From positions 1,426,001-1,490,000 of the forward strand of contig NZ_CP076061.1 in the NCBI RefSeq assembly GCF_018729255.1: DNA of 64,000 nucleotides, in the 5' to 3' direction. The notes under the pieces are model-generated. The model searched no databases. It was not told the origin of the DNA and was given only the letters and a program-made list of their open reading frames with translations. Below, piece after piece: positions 20,342 to 28,105 of this stretch. Made by a program: the position numbers and the translations under genes. The first letter of the stretch is position 1; the number at the start of each line of letters is the position of its first letter. This DNA is from Cupriavidus sp. EM10. Lineage in GTDB: Bacteria > Pseudomonadota > Gammaproteobacteria > Burkholderiales > Burkholderiaceae.

Positions 20342-21271
20342 TCAGGCGGCAGCGGCCTGCGCAGAATTGATGCGTTGCCAGGCCACGCCGGCCAGTGCCA
20401 CGTCTTCCAGGCCGACACCGACCGACTTGTAGATGACGATGTCGTCGGCATGACGGCGGGCGGCATGGGTGCCATTCAGTACATCGGCCAGTTCGGCGAT
20501 CTTGTCGTCGGGCAGCACGGTTTTGTCCGCCAGCACCAGGTCGCCGGCTTCGCGCAGCGACTGCGGCCGCCATTCGACCACCACGGCGGCGGCGCGCGAC
20601 AGCAGCGTGTCGTCGAGTTCGCGGGTGTGCGGCAGGCTGGAACCGATGGCGGCCACAAAGGTGCCGGGCTTGACGACGGCGCCCGAGAACAGCGGCGTGG
20701 TGGAGCGCGAGGCGGTCACGATGATGTCCGCATCGGCAGCGGCTTCCTCGGGCTGCGCAAAAGTGACCGGAATGCCGCACTGCGCGGCCATGTGCTCGGC
20801 CGCCCCGGCATCGGCATACGGATCGCAGACCAGGATGCGCTTGAGCGGCAATGCGGCCGACAGCTGCAGCGCATGCTGCACGCCCTGCGTGCCCGCGCCG
20901 AACAGCGCCAGCGTTCCGGCGTCGGGGCGCGCCAATTGGCGGGCGGCCAGCACCGTGCAGGCCGCCGTGCGCAGCCGCGTGATGGCGCCTGCGTCGAACG
21001 AGGCCAGCGGCCGTCCGTCAACCGTCGAAAACAGCAGGATGACAAAAGAGAACTGACCGGCGATGGTTGTATACACCTTGGCGCCGGCCACCTGCTGGGC
21101 CGGAATGACCGCGCCCAGCGTGGAGAGCTTCACGCCACCGGCTTCCGTGCGGATCCGTTCCTGCATGGCGGCCTCGCCGCGCCCGAAGCTCTGGAAGGCT
21201 TCGAGCATCGCGGCCTGGGCGTCGGCTGCCGTGACGTGGCGGTCGATCATCGCATCGGTGACATGGAGCAT
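20342..21271 (-). CDS. ornithine cyclodeaminase / mu-crystallin family protein
   Basis: A 309-residue NAD(P)-binding protein of the ornithine cyclodeaminase family. The Rossmann motif is LALFGAGTQGVQHALQ; VTASRSTTPLFSG and FVAAIGSSLPHTRELDD are further family signatures. The family also includes alanine dehydrogenases, ketimine reductases and lysine cyclodeaminases, so the reaction (oxidative deamination or imine reduction) cannot be fixed. Start at 21271 (MLHVTDAMIDRH) gives the usual family length; the upstream in-frame extension lacks similarity. It is divergent from the permease gene and 115 bases upstream of the HDO gene, with operator-like palindromes on both sides. Confidence 0.9.
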   Translation of the reverse strand: MLHVTDAMIDRHVTAADAQAAMLEAFQSFGRGEAAMQERIRTEAGGVKLSTLGAVIPAQQVAGAKVYTTIAGQFSFVILLFSTVDGRPLASFDAGAITRLRTAACTVLAARQLARPDAGTLALFGAGTQGVQHALQLSAALPLKRILVCDPYADAGAAEHMAAQCGIPVTFAQPEEAAADADIIVTASRSTTPLFSGAVVKPGTFVAAIGSSLPHTRELDDTLLSRAAAVVVEWRPQSLREAGDLVLADKTVLPDDKIAELADVLNGTHAARRHADDIVIYKSVGVGLEDVALAGVAWQRINSAQAAAA

Positions 21272-21291
21272 GGCGAGGGCGTCTTGTTGTG

Positions 21292-21314
21292 TAATCGGTA
21301 TACAGTCTACACAT
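21292..21314 (-). promoter_or_regulatory. candidate GntR operator upstream of the cyclodeaminase-family gene
   Basis: GTATAC at 21298-21303. Minus strand: TGTGTAGACTGTATACCGATT, sharing TGTAGA-N2-GTATAC-N2-ATT with the HDO site at 20265-20287. It lies about 27 bases upstream of the start codon. Confidence 0.6.
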
Positions 21315-21468
21315 AGTTCCGAAAAATCCAGAGGGTTTTCCCAGGGCATGCGCTGTGTCCGGGGTGGTGCGAAATGCGCGCAAACCGTGCGCCGTAGCCA
21401 TTCTTCGCACCGATCGGGTGATTTCCCTAAGTTTCGTCGTTTTCGCTTGTTTCGGGCCACCTACGGGA

Positions 21469-21485
21469 TATAGTATACAAAATAG
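21469..21485 (+). promoter_or_regulatory. candidate GntR operator upstream of the permease
   Basis: ATAGTATACAAAATAGC has GTATAC at 21473-21478, about 65 bases before the permease start. GTATACAA followed by ATAGC is also seen at the gntR site on its minus strand. The TATACA inside it could serve as -10. Confidence 0.55.
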
Positions 21486-21542
21486 CAGCACCACAGAATT
21501 CTTATACCGCCCCCACAAGGGCCTCCAGGAAAGGGGAGCCTC

Positions 21543-23081
21543 ATGCAACAAGCTGTTCAGATTGGCCTGGCACATTGGGTGTACCTGCTAGGCGTGGCCG
21601 TGATCGTGTTGACAATGATCCTGCGGGCCAACGTCGTGGTGCCGTCGATCCTTGGCACCTTTCTCGTGATCCTGGCCATCACGGGCAGTCCGATCAGCGC
21701 GCTGGGCGGCATCTTCTCGGCCAGCCTGGTGGCGGCCAAGGAGCTGTTCAACATCTTCCTGGTCATCGCGTTCATGACGGCGCTGCTCAATGCGCTGAAG
21801 ACACTGCGATCCGATATCCGCATGGTCGAGCCGTTCCGCGTGGTGATGAAGAACGGCCATAGCGCCTATTTCATCCTGGCCGGCATTACCTATGTGATCT
21901 CGCTGTTCTTCTGGCCCACGCCGGCCGTGCCGCTGGTGTCGGCCATCCTGCTACCGGCCGCCATCGCCGCCGGCCTGCCGCCGCTGGCCGGGGCCATGGC
22001 CATTGCCATCGCCGGCCAGGGCATGGCGCTGTCGTCGGACTACGTGATCGGCGTGGCGCCCGGTATCAGCGCCAAGGCGGCCGGCGCGGCGGTCAGTGCC
22101 GCCGTGGTGGCCGATCGCGCGCTGATCCTGTCGATCATCACCGGCGCCATTGCGCTGTCGCTGGCCTACCTGTCGATGCGCCGGCATATCGTGCCGGCCA
22201 ACGGCGCCCTGCTGGATCGCTGGCAGGCGCGCGCCACCGGGGCCGACACCGCCGTCGAGGCTACCGGCACGTTCGACAAGGCCGAGATCGCGCGCGGCAC
22301 CTCGCACGAAGAGCCGCTGGCCACCGACGCGAACATCGAGCAGAGCCTGGCCATGGTGGCCCGACGTCGCGTGAAGTGGTCCAAGTTCTTCGCCGTGCTG
22401 ACACCGCTGGCGTTTATCTGCGTGGTGACGCTGATGGTGCTGCCGAAAATCTCGTCGGGCATGCCCGACCTGAAGGGCGGTGCCGCCGCCGCGTTGGTGG
22501 GCGGCGTGGCCGCGCTGCTGATGATGCTGGCCACGCTGGCCGCCGAAGGCCCGCGCCGCATGCTCGACGTGTGCCCCGACCACATCACCGACGGCTTCGT
22601 GTTCGCGTTCAAGGCCATGGGATCGGTGCTGCCGATCGCAGGCTTCTTCTTCGTGGGCGCGGGCGAAACCGCCGCGCAGATCCTGGGCGTGGATGCCGGC
22701 AAGGCGCCGAGCCTGCTGTTCGAACTGATCCAGGCGTACCAGCACATGATTCCGGACAACCACGTGCTGGTGGCGTTCGGCGTGCTGCTGGTGGGCATGA
22801 TCACCGGTATCGACGGATCGGGCTTTGCCGGCCTGCCGCTGACCGGCACGCTGGCCGGTGCGCTGGGCCCCGTGGTGGGATTCGACTCGGCCACGCTGGC
22901 GGCCGTGGGCCAGATGGGCGCGGTGTGGACGGGCGGCGGCACGCTGATCGCCTGGTCGTCGCTGATCGCCGTGGCCGGGTTTGCGCGCGTGCCGGTGCTC
23001 GACGCGGTGCGGGCGTTGCTGCTGCCCGTGCTGGCCGGGCTGTTCGTGTCGACGATCTGCGCCATGTTCCTGTGGCGCTGA
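21543..23081 (+). CDS. multi-pass permease, ion-transporter-superfamily-like
   Basis: A 512-residue protein with about 12 or more hydrophobic segments and a polar loop near residues 235-275. Two inverted-repeat-like re-entrant regions are suggested by LPAAIAAGLPPLAGAMAIAI and, near the C-terminus, GIDGSGFAGLPLTGTLAGAL, as in GntP, CitM or DcuC-type transporters. I cannot place it in a named family with certainty. The ribosome site AGGAAAGGGGAG precedes the ATG. It heads the plus-strand unit permease, ferredoxin, unknown 104-residue protein, ferredoxin. It most probably imports the substrate of the divergent oxygenase operon. Confidence 0.78.
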   Translation: MQQAVQIGLAHWVYLLGVAVIVLTMILRANVVVPSILGTFLVILAITGSPISALGGIFSASLVAAKELFNIFLVIAFMTALLNALKTLRSDIRMVEPFRVVMKNGHSAYFILAGITYVISLFFWPTPAVPLVSAILLPAAIAAGLPPLAGAMAIAIAGQGMALSSDYVIGVAPGISAKAAGAAVSAAVVADRALILSIITGAIALSLAYLSMRRHIVPANGALLDRWQARATGADTAVEATGTFDKAEIARGTSHEEPLATDANIEQSLAMVARRRVKWSKFFAVLTPLAFICVVTLMVLPKISSGMPDLKGGAAAALVGGVAALLMMLATLAAEGPRRMLDVCPDHITDGFVFAFKAMGSVLPIAGFFFVGAGETAAQILGVDAGKAPSLLFELIQAYQHMIPDNHVLVAFGVLLVGMITGIDGSGFAGLPLTGTLAGALGPVVGFDSATLAAVGQMGAVWTGGGTLIAWSSLIAVAGFARVPVLDAVRALLLPVLAGLFVSTICAMFLWR

Positions 23082-23121
23082 GCGAGCCTCTCGAATTCTT
23101 TTCAGATTTAAAGAAATAGCT

Positions 23122-23436
23122 ATGCCGAAAGTCACCTTCCATAAGAACGGCCAGGTCTTCGTCGACGAGGTCAAGCCTGAGACCAATCTCGTCGTGCGCG
23201 CCGGCATCAAGCAGTTTCCGTATCCGAACCTGCGCTACGAATGCGGCATGGGCAAGTGCTCGAAGTGCGCGTGCAAGGTGCTGGCCGGCGCCGAACACCT
23301 GCCGCCGCCCAACTGGAAAGAGAAGAAGCAACTGGGCGACCGGCTGGACCAGGGCTTCCGGCTGGCCTGCCAGATCTGGCTGACGCACGACATCGAGCTG
23401 GAGCAGCCAGAAACGGTGGTCGCGGCATGTTCGTGA
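23122..23436 (+). CDS. 2Fe-2S ferredoxin, first of pair
   Basis: A 104-residue plant-type 2Fe-2S ferredoxin. The cluster ligands are in YECGMGKCSKCACK (C-x4-C-x2-C) and RLACQIW. Start at 23122 gives MPKVTFHKNGQVF and follows the permease by 40 bases. The segment HLPPPNWKEKKQLGDRLDQG between the third and fourth Cys is typical of ferredoxins serving oxygenases. Its last 10 bases overlap the next gene. It probably carries electrons from the reductase encoded at 16360-17423 to the HDO. Confidence 0.93.
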   Translation: MPKVTFHKNGQVFVDEVKPETNLVVRAGIKQFPYPNLRYECGMGKCSKCACKVLAGAEHLPPPNWKEKKQLGDRLDQGFRLACQIWLTHDIELEQPETVVAACS

Positions 23437-23741
23437 TCCTGACCAGCAAGCCGGGCCAGTTCCGCACCGAGGCCGTGCCCGGCGTGGAGCCGCGCGAAAC
23501 GTGGGAATACCTGTTCTACGGCCGGCCCAAGGCGATTTTCGTGATTGCCGAACTGATGGAAACGCAGAAACCGGTGAAGGTGCGCGTGATCGAGGAATCA
23601 GCAGCGCCCGACGCCGACCCCGTGATCAACCACGTGCCGACCAAATTCCTGGAGCGCTTTGACACGCTCGACGCTGCCCACGACGCGCTGCAGAAGCTGG
23701 CGCACTTCGGCAGCATGGATCTTTCGATAAGGAAACAATGA
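23427..23741 (+). CDS. unknown 104-residue protein between two ferredoxins
   Basis: I do not recognise a family. The protein is soluble, starts MFVILTSKPGQFRTEAVPG, has an alternating beta-rich centre (WEYLFYGRPKAIFVIAELM, then VKVRVIEES) and a C-terminal helical part (FDTLDAAHDALQKLAHFGS). There are no cysteines, signal peptide or membrane segment. Translational coupling is tight: it overlaps the upstream ferredoxin by 10 bases and the downstream one by 4 (ATGA). Such coupling suggests a fixed stoichiometry with the ferredoxins, perhaps as a small subunit or coupling protein of the oxygenase system. Confidence 0.8.
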   Translation: MFVILTSKPGQFRTEAVPGVEPRETWEYLFYGRPKAIFVIAELMETQKPVKVRVIEESAAPDADPVINHVPTKFLERFDTLDAAHDALQKLAHFGSMDLSIRKQ

Positions 23742-24124
23742 TGCGGGCCGACACCGAAGCCGATGCCACCGTGACCGAAGACACCCAACCCGCCACCGAC
23801 AGCGGCGCCGCGCCGCAGACGCGCACCGTCGAGATCACGTTCCTGACCAACAGCGGCAAGACCGTGACCGCCCCGGAAAACAGCAATCTGCTGCGCGTAT
23901 CGCTGCGCGAGCAGGGCGGCATCCCGTTCAAATGCGGCGGCGGCATCTGCGGCACCTGCAAGTGCCGGATCGAACAGGGCCTGGAGCACACCGACGCCGT
24001 CAAGCCCAAGGAGCGCAAGCACCTGAACGACGACGACCTGCGCGCCGGCTATCGCATGGCCTGCCAGACATTCATCAAGGGCGACGTGGCGGTGTCGTGG
24101 GAACCGAGGACGGGGCCGCGCTGA
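23738..24124 (+). CDS. 2Fe-2S ferredoxin, second of pair
   Basis: A 128-residue protein. About 30 acidic, low-complexity residues precede a plant-type 2Fe-2S domain with ligands in FKCGGGICGTCKCR and RMACQTFI. It differs from the first ferredoxin, so the two are not recent duplicates and may have different partners or potentials. It starts in an ATGA overlap with the unknown protein and ends 4 bases before the convergent sorB. Confidence 0.93.
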   Translation: MMRADTEADATVTEDTQPATDSGAAPQTRTVEITFLTNSGKTVTAPENSNLLRVSLREQGGIPFKCGGGICGTCKCRIEQGLEHTDAVKPKERKHLNDDDLRAGYRMACQTFIKGDVAVSWEPRTGPR

Positions 24125-24128
24125 GGGG

Positions 24129-24500
24129 CTATTTGGCTGCCGAATTCGACACCCCCTGCGCCTGCTCCGCCCCATAAGTCTTCACCAGATAATCCACGAT
24201 TGCCGGAATGTCCTCGTCCTTGAGCGGTGCGCCGAATGGCTTCTTCATCTTCTTGACCGTGGCATCCCAGTAGGCGCGGGTCGAGGTCGACGGCTGCGTG
24301 GATACGTACTGCGCCGAATGGCAGATCATGCAGTTCTGCAGCGCGAGGTTATAGCCGGGTAACGTGCTGGGTTTGTAGCTGGCGGTCTCCTGGGGCAGCT
24401 TGATTTCCAGCGGGCGGGCATTGGACGCCGCCGATGCCGTACCCGATATGGCGCCGGATGCGCAGGCGATGGCCAGCATCACGATGTGTTGCAGATTCAT
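24129..24500 (-). CDS. sorB: sulfite dehydrogenase cytochrome c subunit SorB
   Basis: A 123-residue periplasmic monoheme cytochrome c. A signal peptide ends near SGTASAAS, the heme motif is QNCMICHSAQY, and the distal Met is probably in WDATVKKMKKPFG. It lies 14 bases downstream of the molybdenum subunit gene, the SorA-SorB arrangement of periplasmic sulfite:cytochrome c oxidoreductase. It accepts electrons from SorA and passes them to the respiratory chain. Confidence 0.9.
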   Translation of the reverse strand: MNLQHIVMLAIACASGAISGTASAASNARPLEIKLPQETASYKPSTLPGYNLALQNCMICHSAQYVSTQPSTSTRAYWDATVKKMKKPFGAPLKDEDIPAIVDYLVKTYGAEQAQGVSNSAAK

Positions 24501-24514
24501 TTTTGGCCCCCGTC

Positions 24515-25762
24515 TCAAACCACCAGCACGCGCGTGGATTCCACGACGTTCCGCATATAGCCGGCCGGATTCCATGTGGCCGTCAGCGGCTGGATTTCTC
24601 CGGACCGGGTTCTGGCGCGCGCCCGCAAATCGAATTCTCCTTTTCTTTGCGGACGGAATGGAATGCTCCATTCGCGGAACGAGTAGCGGCCCAGATCCTT
24701 GCCCAGTTCGGCCGGGCGCCAGCTGGCGCCGCCATCGTCCGAAAATGCGACATCGGCAATGCCCTGGCCGCCATCGAATGCGATGCCCTTTATCACGGCG
24801 GGTTGTCCGGACTGGATAAAGCTGCCCGGCATATGGCTGGTGATAAACGACCGCACATTGAACCGGCCGATGGGCACCGTACTGGCCGGTGCCGTGCCCG
24901 GTGCCACGCAGGCGCAATCATTGGCGGGAATACGATACGCGGGGTTCATCCAGAAGCCTTCGAAAGGCTTGTCGAGGACTTCGATATGCGCAAGGTGCTT
25001 GACCCAGTAAGTGCCGTAGTGACCCGGCACCACCAGCCGTAGCGGATAACCGTTCAGCATCGGCAAGTCCTTGCCGTTCATGGCCCAGGCCAGCATGACT
25101 TCGCCATCCATGGCATGGTCCAGCGGCAACGCCTTGACGAAGTCGGGGCCATTTTCAAGCGGCGGGCGGTCAAGCCCGTCGAAGCTGATCTGTACCGCGC
25201 CGGGTTTGATGCCGGCCTTTTCCAGCACGGTGCGCAGCGGGATGCCAGTCCAGCGCGCATTGCCCATCGCGCCATTGCCAAGCTGGCCGCCATTGACGCG
25301 CGGCGAGAAAAAGCCCCGGCCATTTCCGGAACACTGGTTGACCGCGACGAGTTCCACGGGGGCGCCGAGCTTGCGCAAATCCTGCAGGCTCAGTGACACG
25401 GGATTTGCCACATGGCCGTCGATCTTCAGCCGATAGGTCGATGCGTCGATCGATGTGGGAATGCCGCTCCAGTGATACCGGACGAAAAACGCGTCGTTCG
25501 GCGTAATCACATTTTCGCCAAATACCTCGAATGGGGTTTCGAGTTGCGGCGGGCGGTTGGTCAGCAGGATCAGCGGCCGTTTTTGCGGAAACGCCACCAG
25601 CTCGCGGTGACCATTCTCGAACGGCAAGTCGGTGGTACTGGCGGCGGCAAATGCGCGCGTTGCGGCAAATCCAAGCGATGCCTGCAGTGTCAAGGCGGCG
25701 CCACCCTTCAGCACGCCGCGACGCCGTTGATCGATTTCGCCTCTTGTGGGTTTCCTGGCCAT
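24515..25762 (-). CDS. sorA: sulfite dehydrogenase molybdopterin subunit SorA
   Basis: A 415-residue sulfite-oxidase-family enzyme that oxidises sulfite to sulfate in the periplasm. A twin-arginine signal (DQRRRGVLKGGAALTLQAS) starts the protein. The molybdenum Cys is in AVNQCSGNGRG, and the oxidoreductase core is followed by the Mo-co dimerisation domain (from about residue 300, FITSHMPGSFI). It is the first gene of sorAB. The 244 bases between it and the IclR gene hold no recognisable site. The family includes SoxCD-like enzymes, but the single cytochrome partner and size favour SorA. Confidence 0.92.
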   Translation of the reverse strand: MARKPTRGEIDQRRRGVLKGGAALTLQASLGFAATRAFAAASTTDLPFENGHRELVAFPQKRPLILLTNRPPQLETPFEVFGENVITPNDAFFVRYHWSGIPTSIDASTYRLKIDGHVANPVSLSLQDLRKLGAPVELVAVNQCSGNGRGFFSPRVNGGQLGNGAMGNARWTGIPLRTVLEKAGIKPGAVQISFDGLDRPPLENGPDFVKALPLDHAMDGEVMLAWAMNGKDLPMLNGYPLRLVVPGHYGTYWVKHLAHIEVLDKPFEGFWMNPAYRIPANDCACVAPGTAPASTVPIGRFNVRSFITSHMPGSFIQSGQPAVIKGIAFDGGQGIADVAFSDDGGASWRPAELGKDLGRYSFREWSIPFRPQRKGEFDLRARARTRSGEIQPLTATWNPAGYMRNVVESTRVLVV

Positions 25763-26006
25763 TTTGTCTCCTCGCGGGCAGCCGGGAATCGGCCGCCTTT
25801 TTATAGGTGTCCAGCCGTTGAGCGTAATCCTAGTGCGCCATATCGCCGAAACAAGTTATTTCGCTATGGCTGACCGGAAAATCCGATGTGTGCGATGCGG
25901 GGACGACCGCATCCGGCCCGATTGACGCATGGCTAATCGGCATCGGAAAGCAGAGAGACAGGAAAATGAAGCGAGGATTAAGACGGGCGGGCGGATGGGC
26001 GGCCGC

Positions 26007-26828
26007 TCAGGTCCGCAGACTCACCATGGCCGAAATCTTCTCGGCCGCTTCCAGCAGCGGCGGCAGGAACTTGTCGGACATTTCCTGGGCGCTGGTGCGG
26101 TTGGCCTGGCCGCTGATATTCAGTGCGGCGATGACCTGCCCGGCGCGGTTGCGGATCGGGGCGGCCAGCGAGACCAGGCCTTCTTCCAGTTCCTGATCGT
26201 TCTGTGCCCAACCCCGGGTGCGGATTTCGGCAATCAGCGATTTCAGCGCGGCAATGTCGGTGACGGTGCGGCGCGTGCGCGGCTGCAGGTCCGAGGCGCC
26301 CAGCACGCGGTCGAGTTCGGCGTCGTCGAGCCCGGACAGCAGCACGCGGCCCATCGACGAGCAATAGGCGGGCAGCCGGCTGCCGATCGACAGGTTGATC
26401 GTCATGATCTTGCGGGCCGGCACCCGTAGTACATAAACGATTTCGGTACCGTCGAGCACCGAGATGGAGCAGCTTTCATGGACGGATTGCGATAACGCCT
26501 CCATGACCGGCTCGGCCAGGTTCCAGAACGGCATCGAAGTCAGGTAGGCGAACCCGAGATCGAGGATCTTCGGCGTCAGGCGGAACAGCCGGCCGTCGTT
26601 CTGCACGTAGCCCAGCCCCACCAGCGTCAGAAGGATGCGCCGCGCGCCGGCGCGGGTGAGGCCGCTGGCCTGGGCGATTTCGGTCAGCGTCTGGGCCGGA
26701 TGGCTGGCATCGAACGCGCGGATGACCGACAGGCCACGCGCAAATGACTGCACATAGCTGTCGCTCGGCTTTTCGGTCGAACCGGCAACCGGCGCACGGG
26801 ACGTAGCGGAATCGGCAGGATGCGCCAT
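26007..26828 (-). CDS. IclR-family regulator, PcaR/PobR-like
   Basis: A 273-residue IclR-family regulator. The N-terminal winged helix (SYVQSFARGLSVIRAFDA, then ASGLTRAGARRILLTLVGLGY) is followed by the GAF-like effector domain with RTRGWAQNDQELEEGLVSLA and VIAALNISGQANRTS. These are closest in style to the beta-ketoadipate group (PcaR, PobR, CatR-like). No aromatic pathway gene is adjacent, but pcaIJF lies 29 kb downstream in this window behind a PcaR-like palindrome. Upstream, tandem CGGAAAGG copies (about 26844-26869) may be its own operator. The PcaR assignment is an inference. Confidence 0.85.
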   Translation of the reverse strand: MAHPADSATSRAPVAGSTEKPSDSYVQSFARGLSVIRAFDASHPAQTLTEIAQASGLTRAGARRILLTLVGLGYVQNDGRLFRLTPKILDLGFAYLTSMPFWNLAEPVMEALSQSVHESCSISVLDGTEIVYVLRVPARKIMTINLSIGSRLPAYCSSMGRVLLSGLDDAELDRVLGASDLQPRTRRTVTDIAALKSLIAEIRTRGWAQNDQELEEGLVSLAAPIRNRAGQVIAALNISGQANRTSAQEMSDKFLPPLLEAAEKISAMVSLRT

Positions 26829-27066
26829 GGGTCTGAGGAGTTCGGAAAGGCTCGGAAAGGCCGAAAGGGTAGAGGAAATGTGCCTGCTTTGCCAGTCCGG
26901 AGCAACCTTTACCTTGGCGCGTCGCCCTGTCCGGAACTATCCGTCGCACTGACGAGACGAATCTGTCTATCGCATAATGTGCGGCCGCCCGGCGCGGCAA
27001 ATGCCGCCGACAAGGGGGCGGCGAGGGGCGGCCACGACAACAGTGTCATACAAGGGAATGGGTTCG

Positions 27067-27978
27067 GTGAGCGAGACAATCCAATGGAATGATTGGGAGG
27101 CATTTTGCAGTGTGGTGGAGCAGGGCACGTTCACGGCGGCAGCCGCGGCCCTGGACTGCCCGAAATCGCGTGTCTCGGCGGCGGTGATCCGGCTGGAGAC
27201 CGCCATTGGCGCCAAGCTGCTGGAACGCACCACGCGGCGCATGCGGCTGACCGATGCCGGCGGCGCCGTCTATCGCGACGTCGCGCCGCTGTTCGCCCGG
27301 CTGCGCGAAATCCGCCAGGAGACGCTGGCCCGCGAGGAGCGCGTGCAGGGCATGCTGCGCATCGCCACGCCCTACGAATTCGGTGCGCAGCAGCTTGGCG
27401 GCGTCATCTGCCGCACCCTGGCGGCCCATCCGGCGCTCGATATCACCGTGGAAATCGCCCAGGGACTGGTCGATCCGATCCGCGAGGGCTATGACATCGC
27501 CTTCGTGACCGTGGATACCGACCTGCCCGACTCTGGCACCATCGCGCGCCGCATCTGGAACGTGGAGCGCGGCCTGGTGGCTGCGCCGAGCCTGGCCGCC
27601 AGCCTGCCGGCGCAGATGCAGCCCGAAGACCTGTCCAATATGCCCACGCTGGCCACGCCGGGTGCGTCGGTCTGGGAATTTTCTCGCGACGGACGCCGTG
27701 TGCCGGTGCCCATCCGGCCGCGCATGCAGACCTATAACGCCGAATTGCGCATGCAGGCCGCGCTGGCGGGACTGGGTATCGCCCGGGTGCCGATGACGGC
27801 GGCTGAAACGGAAATCGCGCAAGGCAGGCTGGTGCGGGTGATGCCCGACTATCCGTTGCCACCGCTGCGGGTGTTTGCCTTGCTGCCTGACCGGCGGCTT
27901 CAGCCGCGCAAGGTGCGGGCCTTCATGGAAGCCATCGAATCGATGATGGGGGCAGAACTCGACGCGCTGGGACAGTAG
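27067..27978 (+). CDS. LysR-family transcriptional regulator
   Basis: A LysR-type regulator of about 303 residues. The helix-turn-helix is at the start (FCSVVEQGTFTAAAAALDCPKSRVSAAVIRLE), and the effector domain follows from about residue 90 (RIATPYEFGAQQLGGVI). The GTG at 27067 (SETIQWNDW) is preferred because AAGGGA is 9 bases upstream. An ATG at 27058 has the same site directly abutting it and is less likely. It is divergent from the IclR gene. No obvious target gene is adjacent on the other strand apart from iclR. Confidence 0.88.
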   Translation: MSETIQWNDWEAFCSVVEQGTFTAAAAALDCPKSRVSAAVIRLETAIGAKLLERTTRRMRLTDAGGAVYRDVAPLFARLREIRQETLAREERVQGMLRIATPYEFGAQQLGGVICRTLAAHPALDITVEIAQGLVDPIREGYDIAFVTVDTDLPDSGTIARRIWNVERGLVAAPSLAASLPAQMQPEDLSNMPTLATPGASVWEFSRDGRRVPVPIRPRMQTYNAELRMQAALAGLGIARVPMTAAETEIAQGRLVRVMPDYPLPPLRVFALLPDRRLQPRKVRAFMEAIESMMGAELDALGQ

Positions 27979-28060
27979 CTGGCGCCGATGGGGGTGTGCA
28001 GGGGATGAATCGGGGGGTGAAGGTGGCCCGGCGGAACTGGGGGGAGCATCCCCCGGGCCG

Positions 28061-28087
28061 GCTTCGCCTTTGGGGGAAAGGCGAAGC
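28061..28087. terminator. intergenic hairpin between convergent genes
   Basis: GCTTCGCCTTT, loop GGGGG, then AAAGGCGAAGC: an 11-bp perfect stem between the LysR gene and the repeat protein. A second GC hairpin (GGGGGG AGCAT CCCCC) precedes it at about 28039-28054. There is no T-run, so termination activity is unproven. Confidence 0.55.
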
Positions 28088-28105
28088 GGTACGGCAGGGA
28101 TGGTC

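Noticed and set aside
21069..21074. GTATAC inside the cyclodeaminase-family gene as a further operator
   Set aside because: It lies within coding sequence (encoding KVYT) far from a promoter and lacks the extended flanks shared by the other sites.
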